DNA from: Oceanobacter mangrovi
Lineage (GTDB): Bacteria; Pseudomonadota; Gammaproteobacteria; Pseudomonadales; Oceanobacteraceae
Direction: 5' to 3'
NCBI RefSeq assembly: GCF_019740315.1
Contig: NZ_JAHXZR010000005.1
Span: 1-64,000 of the forward strand
DNA length: 64,000 nt
In this document: piece by piece, positions 47,881-56,405 of the stretch
Position numbering within the stretch: position 1 is the stretch's first letter
Layout of the letters: each line of letters begins with the position of its first letter
The notes under the pieces: model-generated
Told to the model about the DNA's origin: nothing
Seen by the model: the letters and a program-made list of their open reading frames with translations, nothing else
Databases searched by the model: none
Translations under genes and position numbers: made by a program

Positions 47881-48750
47881 ATGAAACTCTTCCAACGCCT
47901 GGTAGCATCCGCTGCCCTGTTGGCGGCAGCTGCCGTCGCTCAAGCTGAAACCTTTGTTTTCACTGCTATTCCTGATCAGGACGAAAGCCGTCTGAACGAA
48001 CGTTTTGGCAAGGTCGCAGACTACCTGTCCGAACAGCTTGACGTTGAAGTGAAATACATCCCGGTGAAATCCTACGCCGCTGCCATCACCGCCTTCCGCA
48101 ACAATCAGGTGCAACTGGCCTGGTTCGGCGGCTTGTCTGGTGTTCAGGCCCGTCGTCTGGTACCAGATTCCGAAGCACTGGCGCAAGGTGTTGAAGACGA
48201 GCAATTCAAAAGCTACATCATTGCCAACCGTAAAGTGGCGCTGACCATTAACGAAGATCTGGCCAGCTATGCTGACGTCATGAAAGGCAAGACCTTCACC
48301 TTCGGTTCCAAGGGTTCTACCTCTGGCCGCCTGATGCCGGAATATTTCCTCCGTGAAGCCTTCAACAAGGCGCCGGATGAGCTGTTCGACCGCGTTGGTT
48401 TCTCTGGCGACCACAGCCGTACGGTAACCCAGGTTGAATCCGGTGCCTGGGACTTCGGCGCGGTGAACTTCAGCGTGTGGGACGACATGGTTGCCCAGGG
48501 TCAGGTCAACACCGACAAGGTTCAGGTGATCTGGACTTCACCAACCTACCCTGACTACCAATGGACCATCCGTGGCGACGTTGACGGCAAGTTCGGCAAT
48601 GGCTTCAAAGACAAGGTTCGCAGCGCCCTGTTGAACATGAAAGACAAGGATCTGCTGAAGAGCTTCCCGCGTGAAGGCTTTATCCCGGCCACCAACGCCG
48701 ACTACGCGCCAATCGAAACCACTGCCAAGGCCATTGGCCTGCTGGACTGA
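47881..48750 (+). CDS. PhnD-family ABC binding protein, putative selenate/oxyanion type
   Basis: 289 residues from ATG 47881, which starts a clean signal peptide (MKLFQRLVASAALLAAAAVAQA) and has GGAG just upstream. The mature part matches the PhnD-like periplasmic binding fold: FTAIPDQDESRLNERFGKVA, VKSYAAAITAFRNNQVQLAWFGGLSGVQARR, FGSKGSTSGRLMPEYFL. To my recollection this wording is characteristic of the subfamily annotated as putative selenate transporters rather than true phosphonate binders. The selD-selU operon 5.4 kb upstream supports that reading. Ligand not proven; phosphite or phosphonate are alternatives. Confidence 0.88.
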   Translation: MKLFQRLVASAALLAAAAVAQAETFVFTAIPDQDESRLNERFGKVADYLSEQLDVEVKYIPVKSYAAAITAFRNNQVQLAWFGGLSGVQARRLVPDSEALAQGVEDEQFKSYIIANRKVALTINEDLASYADVMKGKTFTFGSKGSTSGRLMPEYFLREAFNKAPDELFDRVGFSGDHSRTVTQVESGAWDFGAVNFSVWDDMVAQGQVNTDKVQVIWTSPTYPDYQWTIRGDVDGKFGNGFKDKVRSALLNMKDKDLLKSFPREGFIPATNADYAPIETTAKAIGLLD

Positions 48751-48760
48751 TCGTTAGTCC

Positions 48761-49528
48761 ATGGCACTGTTTTCCCTGCAGCAGCAATCGCTGGGTTATG
48801 CTGGCCGGATCGTCCTGAGGGATATTTCCCTGACGATCCGGGCCGGTGAAAAAATTGCCCTGGTCGGCCCTTCCGGTGCCGGCAAATCCACCCTGCTGCA
48901 CCATTTGCATCAGCTCCAGCCCGACCAGATTGCCCTCTGCCCACAAGCCGACGGTCTGGTTGAGCTGTTGTCGGCCTACCACAATATTTTTATGGGCGGT
49001 CTGGACCGCGTCAGCCCGCTGGCTGCCATGTGGAACCTGATCCGGCCATTGGCGCAAGCGCGCCAGCAAGTCGCGCAAGTAGCTCGCCAACTGGGCATCG
49101 AAGCCCAACTGTGGCAATCGGTTGACCGGCTGTCTGGCGGCCAGCGCCAGCGTGTCGCCCTCGGCCGCGCCCTCTACCGCCAACAAGCCATCTTTCTCGG
49201 TGACGAACCGGTTTCGGCGCTCGACCCGCTACAAGGCAAACTGCTGCTGGAATCTGTGCTGAGCCAGCATCAAACTGCGGTTGTCTGTATGCACAACCCG
49301 GAGCTGACGCTGGCGCTGTTCGACCGGGTGATTGCGGTTGCCAACGGCGGTATCCTGTTTGATCGCCCTGCCAGTGAACTGAGTCAGCACGATTTCGACG
49401 CGCTTTATCAAGGCGGCTCAATGACTGACGAACACGCCTCAAACCAACCCACCGCAGACCAGGGCTTGCCCACCAGCTGCATCAGCCCGGCCCAACCCGG
49501 CTTCAACCAGTCAAACCGGGAGCAGTAA
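48761..49528 (+). CDS. ABC transporter ATP-binding protein (PhnC-like)
   Basis: 255 residues. Walker A GPSGAGKST, signature LSGGQRQRVALGRAL, Walker B AIFLGDEPVSALDP, then the H-loop histidine (VVCMHNPELTLAL). It powers the importer formed with the upstream binding protein (10 bp gap) and the downstream fused permease (one-base overlap). The last ~40 residues are polar and low-complexity, beyond the ATPase core. Confidence 0.93.
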   Translation: MALFSLQQQSLGYAGRIVLRDISLTIRAGEKIALVGPSGAGKSTLLHHLHQLQPDQIALCPQADGLVELLSAYHNIFMGGLDRVSPLAAMWNLIRPLAQARQQVAQVARQLGIEAQLWQSVDRLSGGQRQRVALGRALYRQQAIFLGDEPVSALDPLQGKLLLESVLSQHQTAVVCMHNPELTLALFDRVIAVANGGILFDRPASELSQHDFDALYQGGSMTDEHASNQPTADQGLPTSCISPAQPGFNQSNREQ

Positions 49529-51048
49529 TGCTGCCAGCCCTGCTGACCCGTCAGGAAACCCATTCGTCTGCCCGCCGCCTGACCGCCATTATTGGCCTGC
49601 TCTGGCTGGCAGCACTGGTTTGTCTGCCGTGGGCCGATCTGGATATTCGCGCTACCGAGCCGCTGGACGAACTGGCGCGTATCGGCTGGGGACTGATAAC
49701 CCCGGGTTGGGATGATCCTGCATCGCTGGTGCAGGCGTTAGGCCAGACTGTCGCCTTTGCACTGCTGGCGGTAGCGATTTCCGCCCCGCTGGGATTATTG
49801 GCAGCGCTGATGTTTCACTGGTGGCCAGTACGTTTATTAGCCGCTGCCCTGCGTTCGGTCCACGAGATTTTCTGGGCGCTGATTTTTATGCAGATCTGGG
49901 GGCTTAGCGCCACCACAGGTTTGCTGGCCATTCTGGTGCCCTACACCGGCGTGTTCACCAAGGTGTTTGCCGAAACCCTGGCACTGCAAAACCGCACACC
50001 GGAACAGAGCCTGCCACCGGCCTGGCGACTGATTCGCTGGCTTTACACCCGTATTCCCCAGGCCTTGCCGCCGCTGTTGCAATACACCCGCTACCGCTTT
50101 GAATGCGCACTCAGATCCAGCGCTATTCTCGGTTTTATCGGCCTGCCAACACTGGGCTTCCATCTGGAAACCGCCTTTAAACAAGGCCAATACAGTGAGG
50201 CGGCCATGCTGCTATGGGCCTTTGTGGCCCTGATCGCCAGCATCCGTTATTGGCTGCGCCCCAAACTGATCCCTGTCTATCTGTTGATTGCCATCTGGCT
50301 GCTACCGGAAACCATCGGCTTCAGTAACCCCGGCTATTTATGGCAATTTATCAGTCAGGATATCTGGCCAGCACCGCTGCTGGCCGGTGACCTCAGTGGC
50401 ACGTTCGACTGGTACTGGAAACTGTTGTCCGGTCAGGCCTGGCAAGGTTTGCTGCAAACCCTGTTGCTATCACAGCTGGCGCTGCTGCTAACCCTGTTGA
50501 TTGTGTTGCTGGTGTATCCGCTGGCCACCAGACGGCTGGTCGGCCCGAAAATCTGGTGGCCCGGTCGTTTGCTGCTGTTGCTGATGCGCTCGACACCGGA
50601 AATGGTGATGGCCTACGTATTTCTGTTATTACTCGGGCCATCCGGTTTGCCAGCCGTACTCGCCCTGGCGATCCATAACGGTGGCCTGATCGGCTTTCTG
50701 GTGGCGGGCAAAAGCGAAATGGAATACCAGCGCCAGCAACAACAGCCGCTGCAGGAACCTTCCGGCCTGCTGCTCTACAGCTATGTCGAAACCCCACGCC
50801 AGCTGCCTGCACTACTGGCCTGGCTATTCTATCGCTGGGAAGTGATCCTGCGCGAAAGCGCAATTCTGGGGATTCTGGGCATTACCACACTCGGCTTCTA
50901 TATCGACTCGGCGTTTGAAGAAATCCGTTACGACCGCGCCTTTATGCTGATTCTGGTGACAGCACTGCTGAATATGCTGGTCGACGGGGTATCGCGCTGG
51001 CTGCGACGACTGGCCGAACCGCAAGCTGTGTCGGCTGGGCGGGGTTAA
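49528..51048 (+). CDS. Fused double ABC permease (PhnE-PhnE-like)
   Basis: 506 residues, about 12 hydrophobic segments. It contains two copies of the binding-protein-dependent permease domain: the first at ~70-240 with the EAA-like stretch around LRSSAILGFIGLPTLGFHLE, the second at ~300-490 with the parallel stretch LRESAILGILGITTLGFYID. In most PhnCDE systems the permease is a single ~270-residue PhnE that dimerises, or two separate genes; here the two halves are one polypeptide. Overlaps the ATPase gene by one base. Confidence 0.92.
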   Translation: MLPALLTRQETHSSARRLTAIIGLLWLAALVCLPWADLDIRATEPLDELARIGWGLITPGWDDPASLVQALGQTVAFALLAVAISAPLGLLAALMFHWWPVRLLAAALRSVHEIFWALIFMQIWGLSATTGLLAILVPYTGVFTKVFAETLALQNRTPEQSLPPAWRLIRWLYTRIPQALPPLLQYTRYRFECALRSSAILGFIGLPTLGFHLETAFKQGQYSEAAMLLWAFVALIASIRYWLRPKLIPVYLLIAIWLLPETIGFSNPGYLWQFISQDIWPAPLLAGDLSGTFDWYWKLLSGQAWQGLLQTLLLSQLALLLTLLIVLLVYPLATRRLVGPKIWWPGRLLLLLMRSTPEMVMAYVFLLLLGPSGLPAVLALAIHNGGLIGFLVAGKSEMEYQRQQQQPLQEPSGLLLYSYVETPRQLPALLAWLFYRWEVILRESAILGILGITTLGFYIDSAFEEIRYDRAFMLILVTALLNMLVDGVSRWLRRLAEPQAVSAGRG

Positions 51049-51064
51049 ACAATTTTTTCAGGCG

Positions 51065-51577
51065 CTAATGTCTGTTCCTGTCAGACCTCTCCAGCGACCA
51101 GCATTGAACCCTGTCCAAATAATTTTCCGGTATCAAATATACCTTCCCATGCCATAAAGCTTCGTAATATATCCTGTCGTACTGGTTAAAAAATATTTTT
51201 CTGAAGTGAGAATTTTTAAACAAAACTACTTTTCCTGTCAGATATATATCTGCACTTTGTATCACAACAACAGGCTTGCCTATCGGCCCCTCCAGCACAT
51301 AACCAGTCCAGCCATATTTCAGAAAGAATCTGTAATCATCAGCACCTTCATATCCACCCAGAACATCATACTCATAAAAAACAGCGTGATCTAATTCAGC
51401 TGCCCGACTGAACCCATCGAAAGAACCGGTAGGGCAATTGGATTTCAGATAATAGAATTCAGTCAGAAAAACCCCGGCAGATACTTTTATGGGGAAAAAG
51501 ATTAAAAATAAAACCACCACAATAAAACGGTCATGTCCAGCCATTAAACCTGCACAGCTAGTCCAATAACTTCTCAT
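51065..51577 (-). CDS. Hypothetical small secreted or anchored protein, AT-rich
   Basis: About 170 residues from ATG 51577 (GAGAGG 10 nt upstream); starts at 51544 or GTG 51661 are possible. A hydrophobic segment (FIVVVLFLIFFPIKVSAG) reads as a signal peptide or anchor, followed by a Tyr/Phe-rich domain with two cysteines (SNCPTGSFDG; VQCWSLERS). No family recognised. Its A/T content and codon use stand out from the G/C-richer neighbours, which suggests recent acquisition. It is convergent with the ABC permease, 16 bases away. Confidence 0.6.
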   Translation of the reverse strand: MRSYWTSCAGLMAGHDRFIVVVLFLIFFPIKVSAGVFLTEFYYLKSNCPTGSFDGFSRAAELDHAVFYEYDVLGGYEGADDYRFFLKYGWTGYVLEGPIGKPVVVIQSADIYLTGKVVLFKNSHFRKIFFNQYDRIYYEALWHGKVYLIPENYLDRVQCWSLERSDRNRH

Positions 51578-51909
51578 ACGTAAAAAGCCTCTCACATTCG
51601 CATTGAAATATGCCCCTTGGGATCTGGAATATTTAAGAGCAAAAAAATTAGAGTTAGTCACGCCTTCATATCTATAAACACTGTCACTCGAAAATCCTAA
51701 TCTTTAACAACCCCAAAGCAAATCCATCCAATTTCCTACAAAGAATTTCCAAAACCAATAATAAAGTACCACTCAAAGAACCGAACTCATACCAGACTCA
51801 AACCAAAGACTGATATATATCCAATAAATATATAAATAGAAGTGCATTAAAACCTGACCTGACCAACGTCAGGCCTGGCTTCAATAAACATCAAGGGAGG
51901 ATCTGTCAG
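51578..51909. other. AT-rich intergenic region between orphan gene and zapE
   Basis: About 330 bases of markedly A/T-rich sequence upstream of the orphan gene. I see no open frame of note beyond a possible N-terminal extension of the orphan to 51661. It holds a hairpin near the zapE end (51858-51873). Together with the orphan it forms a compositional island of roughly 0.85 kb. Confidence 0.5.
51858..51873 (-). terminator. Possible zapE terminator
   Basis: CCTGAC-4 nt-GTCAGG, followed on the minus strand by TCAGGTTTTAATG, 37 bases past the zapE stop. Short stem, weak T-tract. Confidence 0.4.
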
Positions 51910-52995
51910 TTAATAAGACGACGACTGCATTTCCATCAAACGACTGATCAGTCGTGTGGTGTCTTCTTCAAAACGTTCATCCTGCAGCAGTTCAATAATC
52001 GGTTGTTCGGCGGTCAATAGCAGCCGACGGCGGTATTCATAGAGTACGTCCACCAGCCAGATCAGTCGTCGCAAGGTATTGGGATTGAGCAAGCGGTTAG
52101 CGCTGATGCCGGTGACCACAAAGGAGTCGTAGCATTCGACCAGTGCCAGGTAATCCAGATGACTGTGTGGTTTTTCGCAGGCTTCGCGGAAGTCGAGCCA
52201 GACAATGCCTTCATGACCAGCCTGCTCTTCAGAGTCGTCAGGCCTCTCCTGCACCATCCGCACCGGCATAAACCGGTTACGCACCGGCACCTTGATTGCC
52301 ACTTCGGCAGGCGGTATTTGCGTCAGCCCCAGCCGTTCAATAATGGCTGCTTCGCTGCTGCTGTCGGCCGGTGAAAAATAACAGTCGTGTTCAATATCAT
52401 CACGGTAACGATAATCGCGCTCGCCATTCAGCGTCATTACCTCGAAGTATTTTTCGATCATGGCGATGCAGCCTAACGCCCGATGGTGAACGTCCGGGTC
52501 TGGCAGCAAGTTGACCGGTTCGTAGTTGGAGGTCAGCACCACAAACACCTGCCTTTTCAGCAGCACTTCCAAAAAACGCTCCAGCAGAATCACGTCAGCA
52601 ACGTCGTGGAGGTGGAATTCGTCGAGGCAATACATGCGGTATTCGTCGGCAACCCGGTTGGCCATTACCGCCAGATAGTCGGTTTCGCCATGGTTGGCGT
52701 TCATGCCATCGTGCAGGTCGCGCAGGAAGTTATGGTAATGAATGCGTTTGGCTGGCAGCTGGGCGTTGGCAAACAAGGCGTCCATCAGCATGGTTTTGCC
52801 ACGACCTGGTCGGCCCCACATATAGGCGCTGCGCAGCGGCTTTTTCAACAGACTGAAGCCATCAACGGTTTTGCAGGCGCGTCCCTGCAATCTCATCAGG
52901 GTTTCAATAACCTGCTGTTGGGTCTCATCCAGCTGGATCTGGTGGTCGGCAAAATAACGGTCGATAGACATCACTTCGGGCACTTGTTGCGACAA
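51910..52995 (-). CDS. zapE: ZapE, AFG1-like ATPase of cell division
   Basis: 361 residues, usual ZapE length. Walker A GRPGRGKTM, Walker B YCLDEFHLHD, sensor region VVLTSNYEP and the family segment FEVMTLNGERDYR. ZapE binds FtsZ and destabilises Z-ring bundles late in division or under stress. It stands alone on the minus strand, upstream of the A/T-rich island. Confidence 0.95.
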   Translation of the reverse strand: MSQQVPEVMSIDRYFADHQIQLDETQQQVIETLMRLQGRACKTVDGFSLLKKPLRSAYMWGRPGRGKTMLMDALFANAQLPAKRIHYHNFLRDLHDGMNANHGETDYLAVMANRVADEYRMYCLDEFHLHDVADVILLERFLEVLLKRQVFVVLTSNYEPVNLLPDPDVHHRALGCIAMIEKYFEVMTLNGERDYRYRDDIEHDCYFSPADSSSEAAIIERLGLTQIPPAEVAIKVPVRNRFMPVRMVQERPDDSEEQAGHEGIVWLDFREACEKPHSHLDYLALVECYDSFVVTGISANRLLNPNTLRRLIWLVDVLYEYRRRLLLTAEQPIIELLQDERFEEDTTRLISRLMEMQSSSY

Positions 52996-53100
52996 AAAGC
53001 CCGCAGCCTTGACCGCGGGAAACAGGGAACGAAGGATTCTAGTGAAGAATGTTGCGAAACACAGCAGTTTCCGCTGTAAAGCAATGTTTCGGATTGATCT

Positions 53101-53826
53101 TTATGAACAACCAGCGACGTCCAGCCAACGATTCACCAGAGTGCGAGCAAAGGCTGTTTGCGCCTGCTGGTACTGGTTGAAGTCCTGATCGACCTGCTGA
53201 ATCAGCCGGGCAACCACCGACTCGTTGTGATTGGGGTTACCCACCAGTTCACGCCGGGTCCAGGTATCAACAATGGCCGGTGTCACTTCAAAGTGGCACT
53301 GGAAAGCCCAGGTTTTATTGCCGAGCCGGAATCCCTGGTTGATCACCTTGTCGCCACGTAACAGTGGTACCGCCCCCGCCGGCAAGTCGAAGGTGTCGGA
53401 GTGCATTTCAAACAACCGTTGCTGGCTGTCCAGCCCCTTCAGCAAGGCATCGTCTGCAGCGGCTTCACACAATTGCAGACTGGTGAAACCGTATTCCAGA
53501 AAACCCTGCGGTTTGACCTGGCCACCAAAGGCATAAGCAATCGACTGACAACCCAGACAGGAACCCAGAATCGCCTTGTCGGCCCGATAAAACTGATGAA
53601 TGCAGTCGGCCAGTCGATCGAAATAGTTTTTAAGCTGCGGGTCGTAAACACTGGGTTCACCGCCAAATACAATTAGTGCATCGTACTGACTAACGTCCGG
53701 CAGGCCCTGGTCGTAACGGCGATAGAACCACACCAGTTCAGCACCGCGTTCGGCCACTACTTCACCAATACGGCCGGATTCAACGTCACCATCCATGCCG
53801 CCTGCCATAATGGCTGCGATTTTCAT
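53101..53826 (-). CDS. Class I glutamine amidotransferase-like hydrolase
   Basis: 241 residues, stand-alone GATase1 domain. Nucleophile Cys90 in ILGSCLGCQ; His and Glu of the triad in FQCHFEVTP near residue 180. No synthetase domain is attached. Such proteins can be gamma-glutamyl hydrolases (as PuuD is in putrescine breakdown). It is the third gene after the GS-like and PhyH genes on the same strand (139 bp gap from the latter), which supports a joint pathway. Real substrate unknown. Confidence 0.85.
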   Translation of the reverse strand: MKIAAIMAGGMDGDVESGRIGEVVAERGAELVWFYRRYDQGLPDVSQYDALIVFGGEPSVYDPQLKNYFDRLADCIHQFYRADKAILGSCLGCQSIAYAFGGQVKPQGFLEYGFTSLQLCEAAADDALLKGLDSQQRLFEMHSDTFDLPAGAVPLLRGDKVINQGFRLGNKTWAFQCHFEVTPAIVDTWTRRELVGNPNHNESVVARLIQQVDQDFNQYQQAQTAFARTLVNRWLDVAGCS

Positions 53827-53965
53827 TGCTTCGCTCCTGCGGCGCTCGCCGCTGTGTTGCCAATAAATTCGGGATTACCCGGGGCGATCAGTCAGCGGCA
53901 CTTGCGAGTGAGCCGGTGACTGATGGGTAATCCCAAAACCGTAATATTCGATTTACCAAGCGGGG

Positions 53966-54829
53966 TTATTTACCCTTACCAGCCAGAAATTCATCCAGTC
54001 CCGGGGTGCGGTAGCCGTCTTTGGTCCAGGTGATCGGGAAGTAGGATTCATCGACTTCATTGGAACCAAATTTTTTGTACTTGCCATAAATCGGCCCGTT
54101 ACCAATATCCATCTTGTCCGGGTTGAACTGGATATCGTGCTGGAAGAAGTGCATTGCCATCGCCCGGCGCGGTACATCGGCCTTGTTGATCCGCGAACCG
54201 TGCCAGGTCCAGCCGTCGTGGAACGCACAGCCACCTTTGGGCACCACCACCGGTACCAGCTCCAGTTCCAGGTTATTGGCTTCCGCCCATTCCCGGACTT
54301 CCTTGAGGTCATCCTCCGGGCCATGGAACTGCATAATAGGTTTGGCTTCACCCCACTTGTGCGAACCCTTGACGTACACCAGAGTACCGCCTTCAGCAGT
54401 GGTGTCGTCCAGCGCCAGCCAGCAGCTCACCAGTTCAGGCTTATCAATCCAGAGCGAATACATGCTGTCCTGGTGAAAGCCAATCGGACGTCCGGCTGGT
54501 GGCTTCCACAGCAGGTTATCAATCATCAGTCGACTACCCTGCCAGCCGCCCAGCTGGGCACACAAGCGCCCCATATCTTCCGACAAAGCCTGACGGGCGA
54601 CCGTCAGGTCTGCCTTCCAGGCGTTACAAATCTGTTTGGTGTAGGGCGGGTTTCCCTGCGGCAAATTGACTTCGTCAGGCTTGATGCCGGTGTCGAACTC
54701 ACCTTTCTCGAACAGGGGTTCGAAACGCTCACGAATCTGGTCGGCGATTTCCGGCTCAACCAGCTTTTCGACAATCAGGAAACCATCGCGGCGAAACTGT
54801 TCGACCTGTTGTTGGCTTAATTCAATCAT
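53966..54829 (-). CDS. Phytanoyl-CoA dioxygenase (PhyH) family Fe(II)/2-oxoglutarate oxygenase
   Basis: 287 residues. Iron ligands are visible as His119-x-Asp121 (GFHQDSMYSLW) and His210 (TWHGSRIN), and the 2-oxoglutarate arginine is probably Arg221 or Arg222. PhyH enzymes hydroxylate carbons next to polar groups in diverse small molecules. It lies 69 bp after a GS-like ligase and before an amidotransferase-like hydrolase, so its substrate may be a gamma-glutamylated amine (inference). SD AGGAG (AGGAGCACACC before ATG). Confidence 0.9.
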   Translation of the reverse strand: MIELSQQQVEQFRRDGFLIVEKLVEPEIADQIRERFEPLFEKGEFDTGIKPDEVNLPQGNPPYTKQICNAWKADLTVARQALSEDMGRLCAQLGGWQGSRLMIDNLLWKPPAGRPIGFHQDSMYSLWIDKPELVSCWLALDDTTAEGGTLVYVKGSHKWGEAKPIMQFHGPEDDLKEVREWAEANNLELELVPVVVPKGGCAFHDGWTWHGSRINKADVPRRAMAMHFFQHDIQFNPDKMDIGNGPIYGKYKKFGSNEVDESYFPITWTKDGYRTPGLDEFLAGKGK

Positions 54830-54898
54830 GGTGTGCTCCTGCGGCTGTCCGGCAGCCGCTCCATAAACGGATGTTGATTCGGTTCAGAATGGGTTAAA

Positions 54899-56269
54899 TC
54901 AGTAGAAGGTCAGGTAGCGCTCGGTTTCCCACTCGGAAACCGTACGGTGGTATTCGTGCCACTCATCGCGCTTGAGCTTGATAAAGCTGCCGATCAGCCG
55001 TTCGCCCAGCGCGTCTTTCAGCACCTGGTCGGACGCCAGGGCATCAAGCGCGTCCTTGAGTGTCTCTGGCAGCCGTTCGACGCCCATCTCGGTAATCTGG
55101 GCCAGCGTCATGTCGTAGAAATTGAGCGAATGAGGCTCCGGCGCTTGCAGCTCGCGGTCAATACCATCCAGCCCAGCGGCAATAATGGCAGCCGTGGCCA
55201 GGTAGGGATTCATGGCGCTGTCGCCAATACGCACTTCCAGCCGACCATAGGGAATCCGCACCATCGCCGACCGGTTGTTATCGCCGTAGGCAATAAACAC
55301 GGGCGCCCAGCTGGGCCGCTCAGCCGTGCCAATCATCAGTCGCTTGTAGGAATTCACAGATGGACACAACAAGGCGCATAGTCCATGTGCGTGCTGCATC
55401 ACCCCGGCAATAAAGTGGTAGGCCAGTTTCGACAGCCCCATGCCGTTACCATCACTGTCGTCGTTAAACAGGTTGGTGCCCTGCTCGTCGACCAGCGAAC
55501 AATGCACGTGCATGCCGTTACCTGTGGTATTGGCGTTCAGTTTCGGCAGGAAGCTGGCAATGGCACCGACGTTATTGGCGATTTCCCGCGCCGCCATCTT
55601 GAAGAAGGTAATGTTGTCGGCCGACTGCATGGCTTCGTCGTATTTGAAGTTCATTTCAAACTGGCCGTTGGCGTCTTCGTGGTCGATCTGATAGACCTCC
55701 AGGCCGACCGCCTTGAGCGACTTGTGCATGCCTTCCAGAAACGCCGTATTACGGGTGATACCGCGGTAGTCGTAGGTTGGCTGTCGCATATCGTCGGTGC
55801 TGTCGAACGGCTTGATCGAACCGTCTTCATCCCGCCGCAGCAAGTAGAACTCCGGCTCCAGCCCGGTCATCAGCCTCCAGCCACGCTTGGCCAGCCGTTC
55901 TGTCTGCGCCGCCAGCACGTTGCGTGGATCCATTTCATAGGCTTCGCCACTGACCGTACCAACACCTCGCACACTGGCATAACCCGGTAACCAGGGCAGC
56001 AAGGTCAGGGTCTGCAGATCAGCCACCAGCATGTATTCCGGGTCCTGCGGTGACATATCAAAACCCAGAATGGCACCACCGGCAAAACCGGCACCGTCAG
56101 TGGTGAGATCCTGCAGACATTCCACAGGCACCGACTTGCTTTTGATTCCACCATGCAAATCGACAAACTGCGCCAGCAGATAATTCACGCCATTGGCGGC
56201 CAGAAACTCACGAGCGGCTTGCAGCGCGTTGTGCGGCGGACAAACCCAGATGCTTGATACTTCAGACAT
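54899..56269 (-). CDS. glnT: Glutamine-synthetase-like ligase (GlnT / type III family)
   Basis: 456 residues from ATG 56269 (GAGGATGGA upstream); an in-frame ATG 96 bases earlier adds a poor leader. GS fold: beta-grasp N-domain (LLAQFVDLHGGIKSKSVP), metal/glutamate motif LEPEFYLL, IDHEDANGQFEMNF, NGMHVHCSL, ATP-binding KRLMIGTAERPSWAP and the R-loop YGRLEVRIGDSAMNPYLA. GlnT-type enzymes join glutamate to ammonia or to amines (as PuuA and gamma-glutamylmethylamide synthetases do). With PhyH and amidotransferase genes downstream and an AraC regulator upstream, an amine-ligating role is more likely than nitrogen housekeeping. Confidence 0.9.
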   Translation of the reverse strand: MSEVSSIWVCPPHNALQAAREFLAANGVNYLLAQFVDLHGGIKSKSVPVECLQDLTTDGAGFAGGAILGFDMSPQDPEYMLVADLQTLTLLPWLPGYASVRGVGTVSGEAYEMDPRNVLAAQTERLAKRGWRLMTGLEPEFYLLRRDEDGSIKPFDSTDDMRQPTYDYRGITRNTAFLEGMHKSLKAVGLEVYQIDHEDANGQFEMNFKYDEAMQSADNITFFKMAAREIANNVGAIASFLPKLNANTTGNGMHVHCSLVDEQGTNLFNDDSDGNGMGLSKLAYHFIAGVMQHAHGLCALLCPSVNSYKRLMIGTAERPSWAPVFIAYGDNNRSAMVRIPYGRLEVRIGDSAMNPYLATAAIIAAGLDGIDRELQAPEPHSLNFYDMTLAQITEMGVERLPETLKDALDALASDQVLKDALGERLIGSFIKLKRDEWHEYHRTVSEWETERYLTFY

Positions 56270-56405
56270 GATTCCATCCTCTGTTGTCGGGATGGATTCA
56301 GTATCCGGCTGCGGGGCGGATTTACCCTTGACCGCTGGAACCGCAGATTTGATATCTGGTGCCAATCGTCTTTATCGATCTGGCACCGACTGTCAAAGCT
56401 CTGGC

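Noticed and set aside
47881-51048. Naming the ABC genes phnD, phnC and phnE
   Set aside because: The fold is PhnDCE-like, but no C-P lyase or phosphonatase genes are near, and the binding-protein wording and selD-selU context favour a selenate-type role, so no phn symbols are given.
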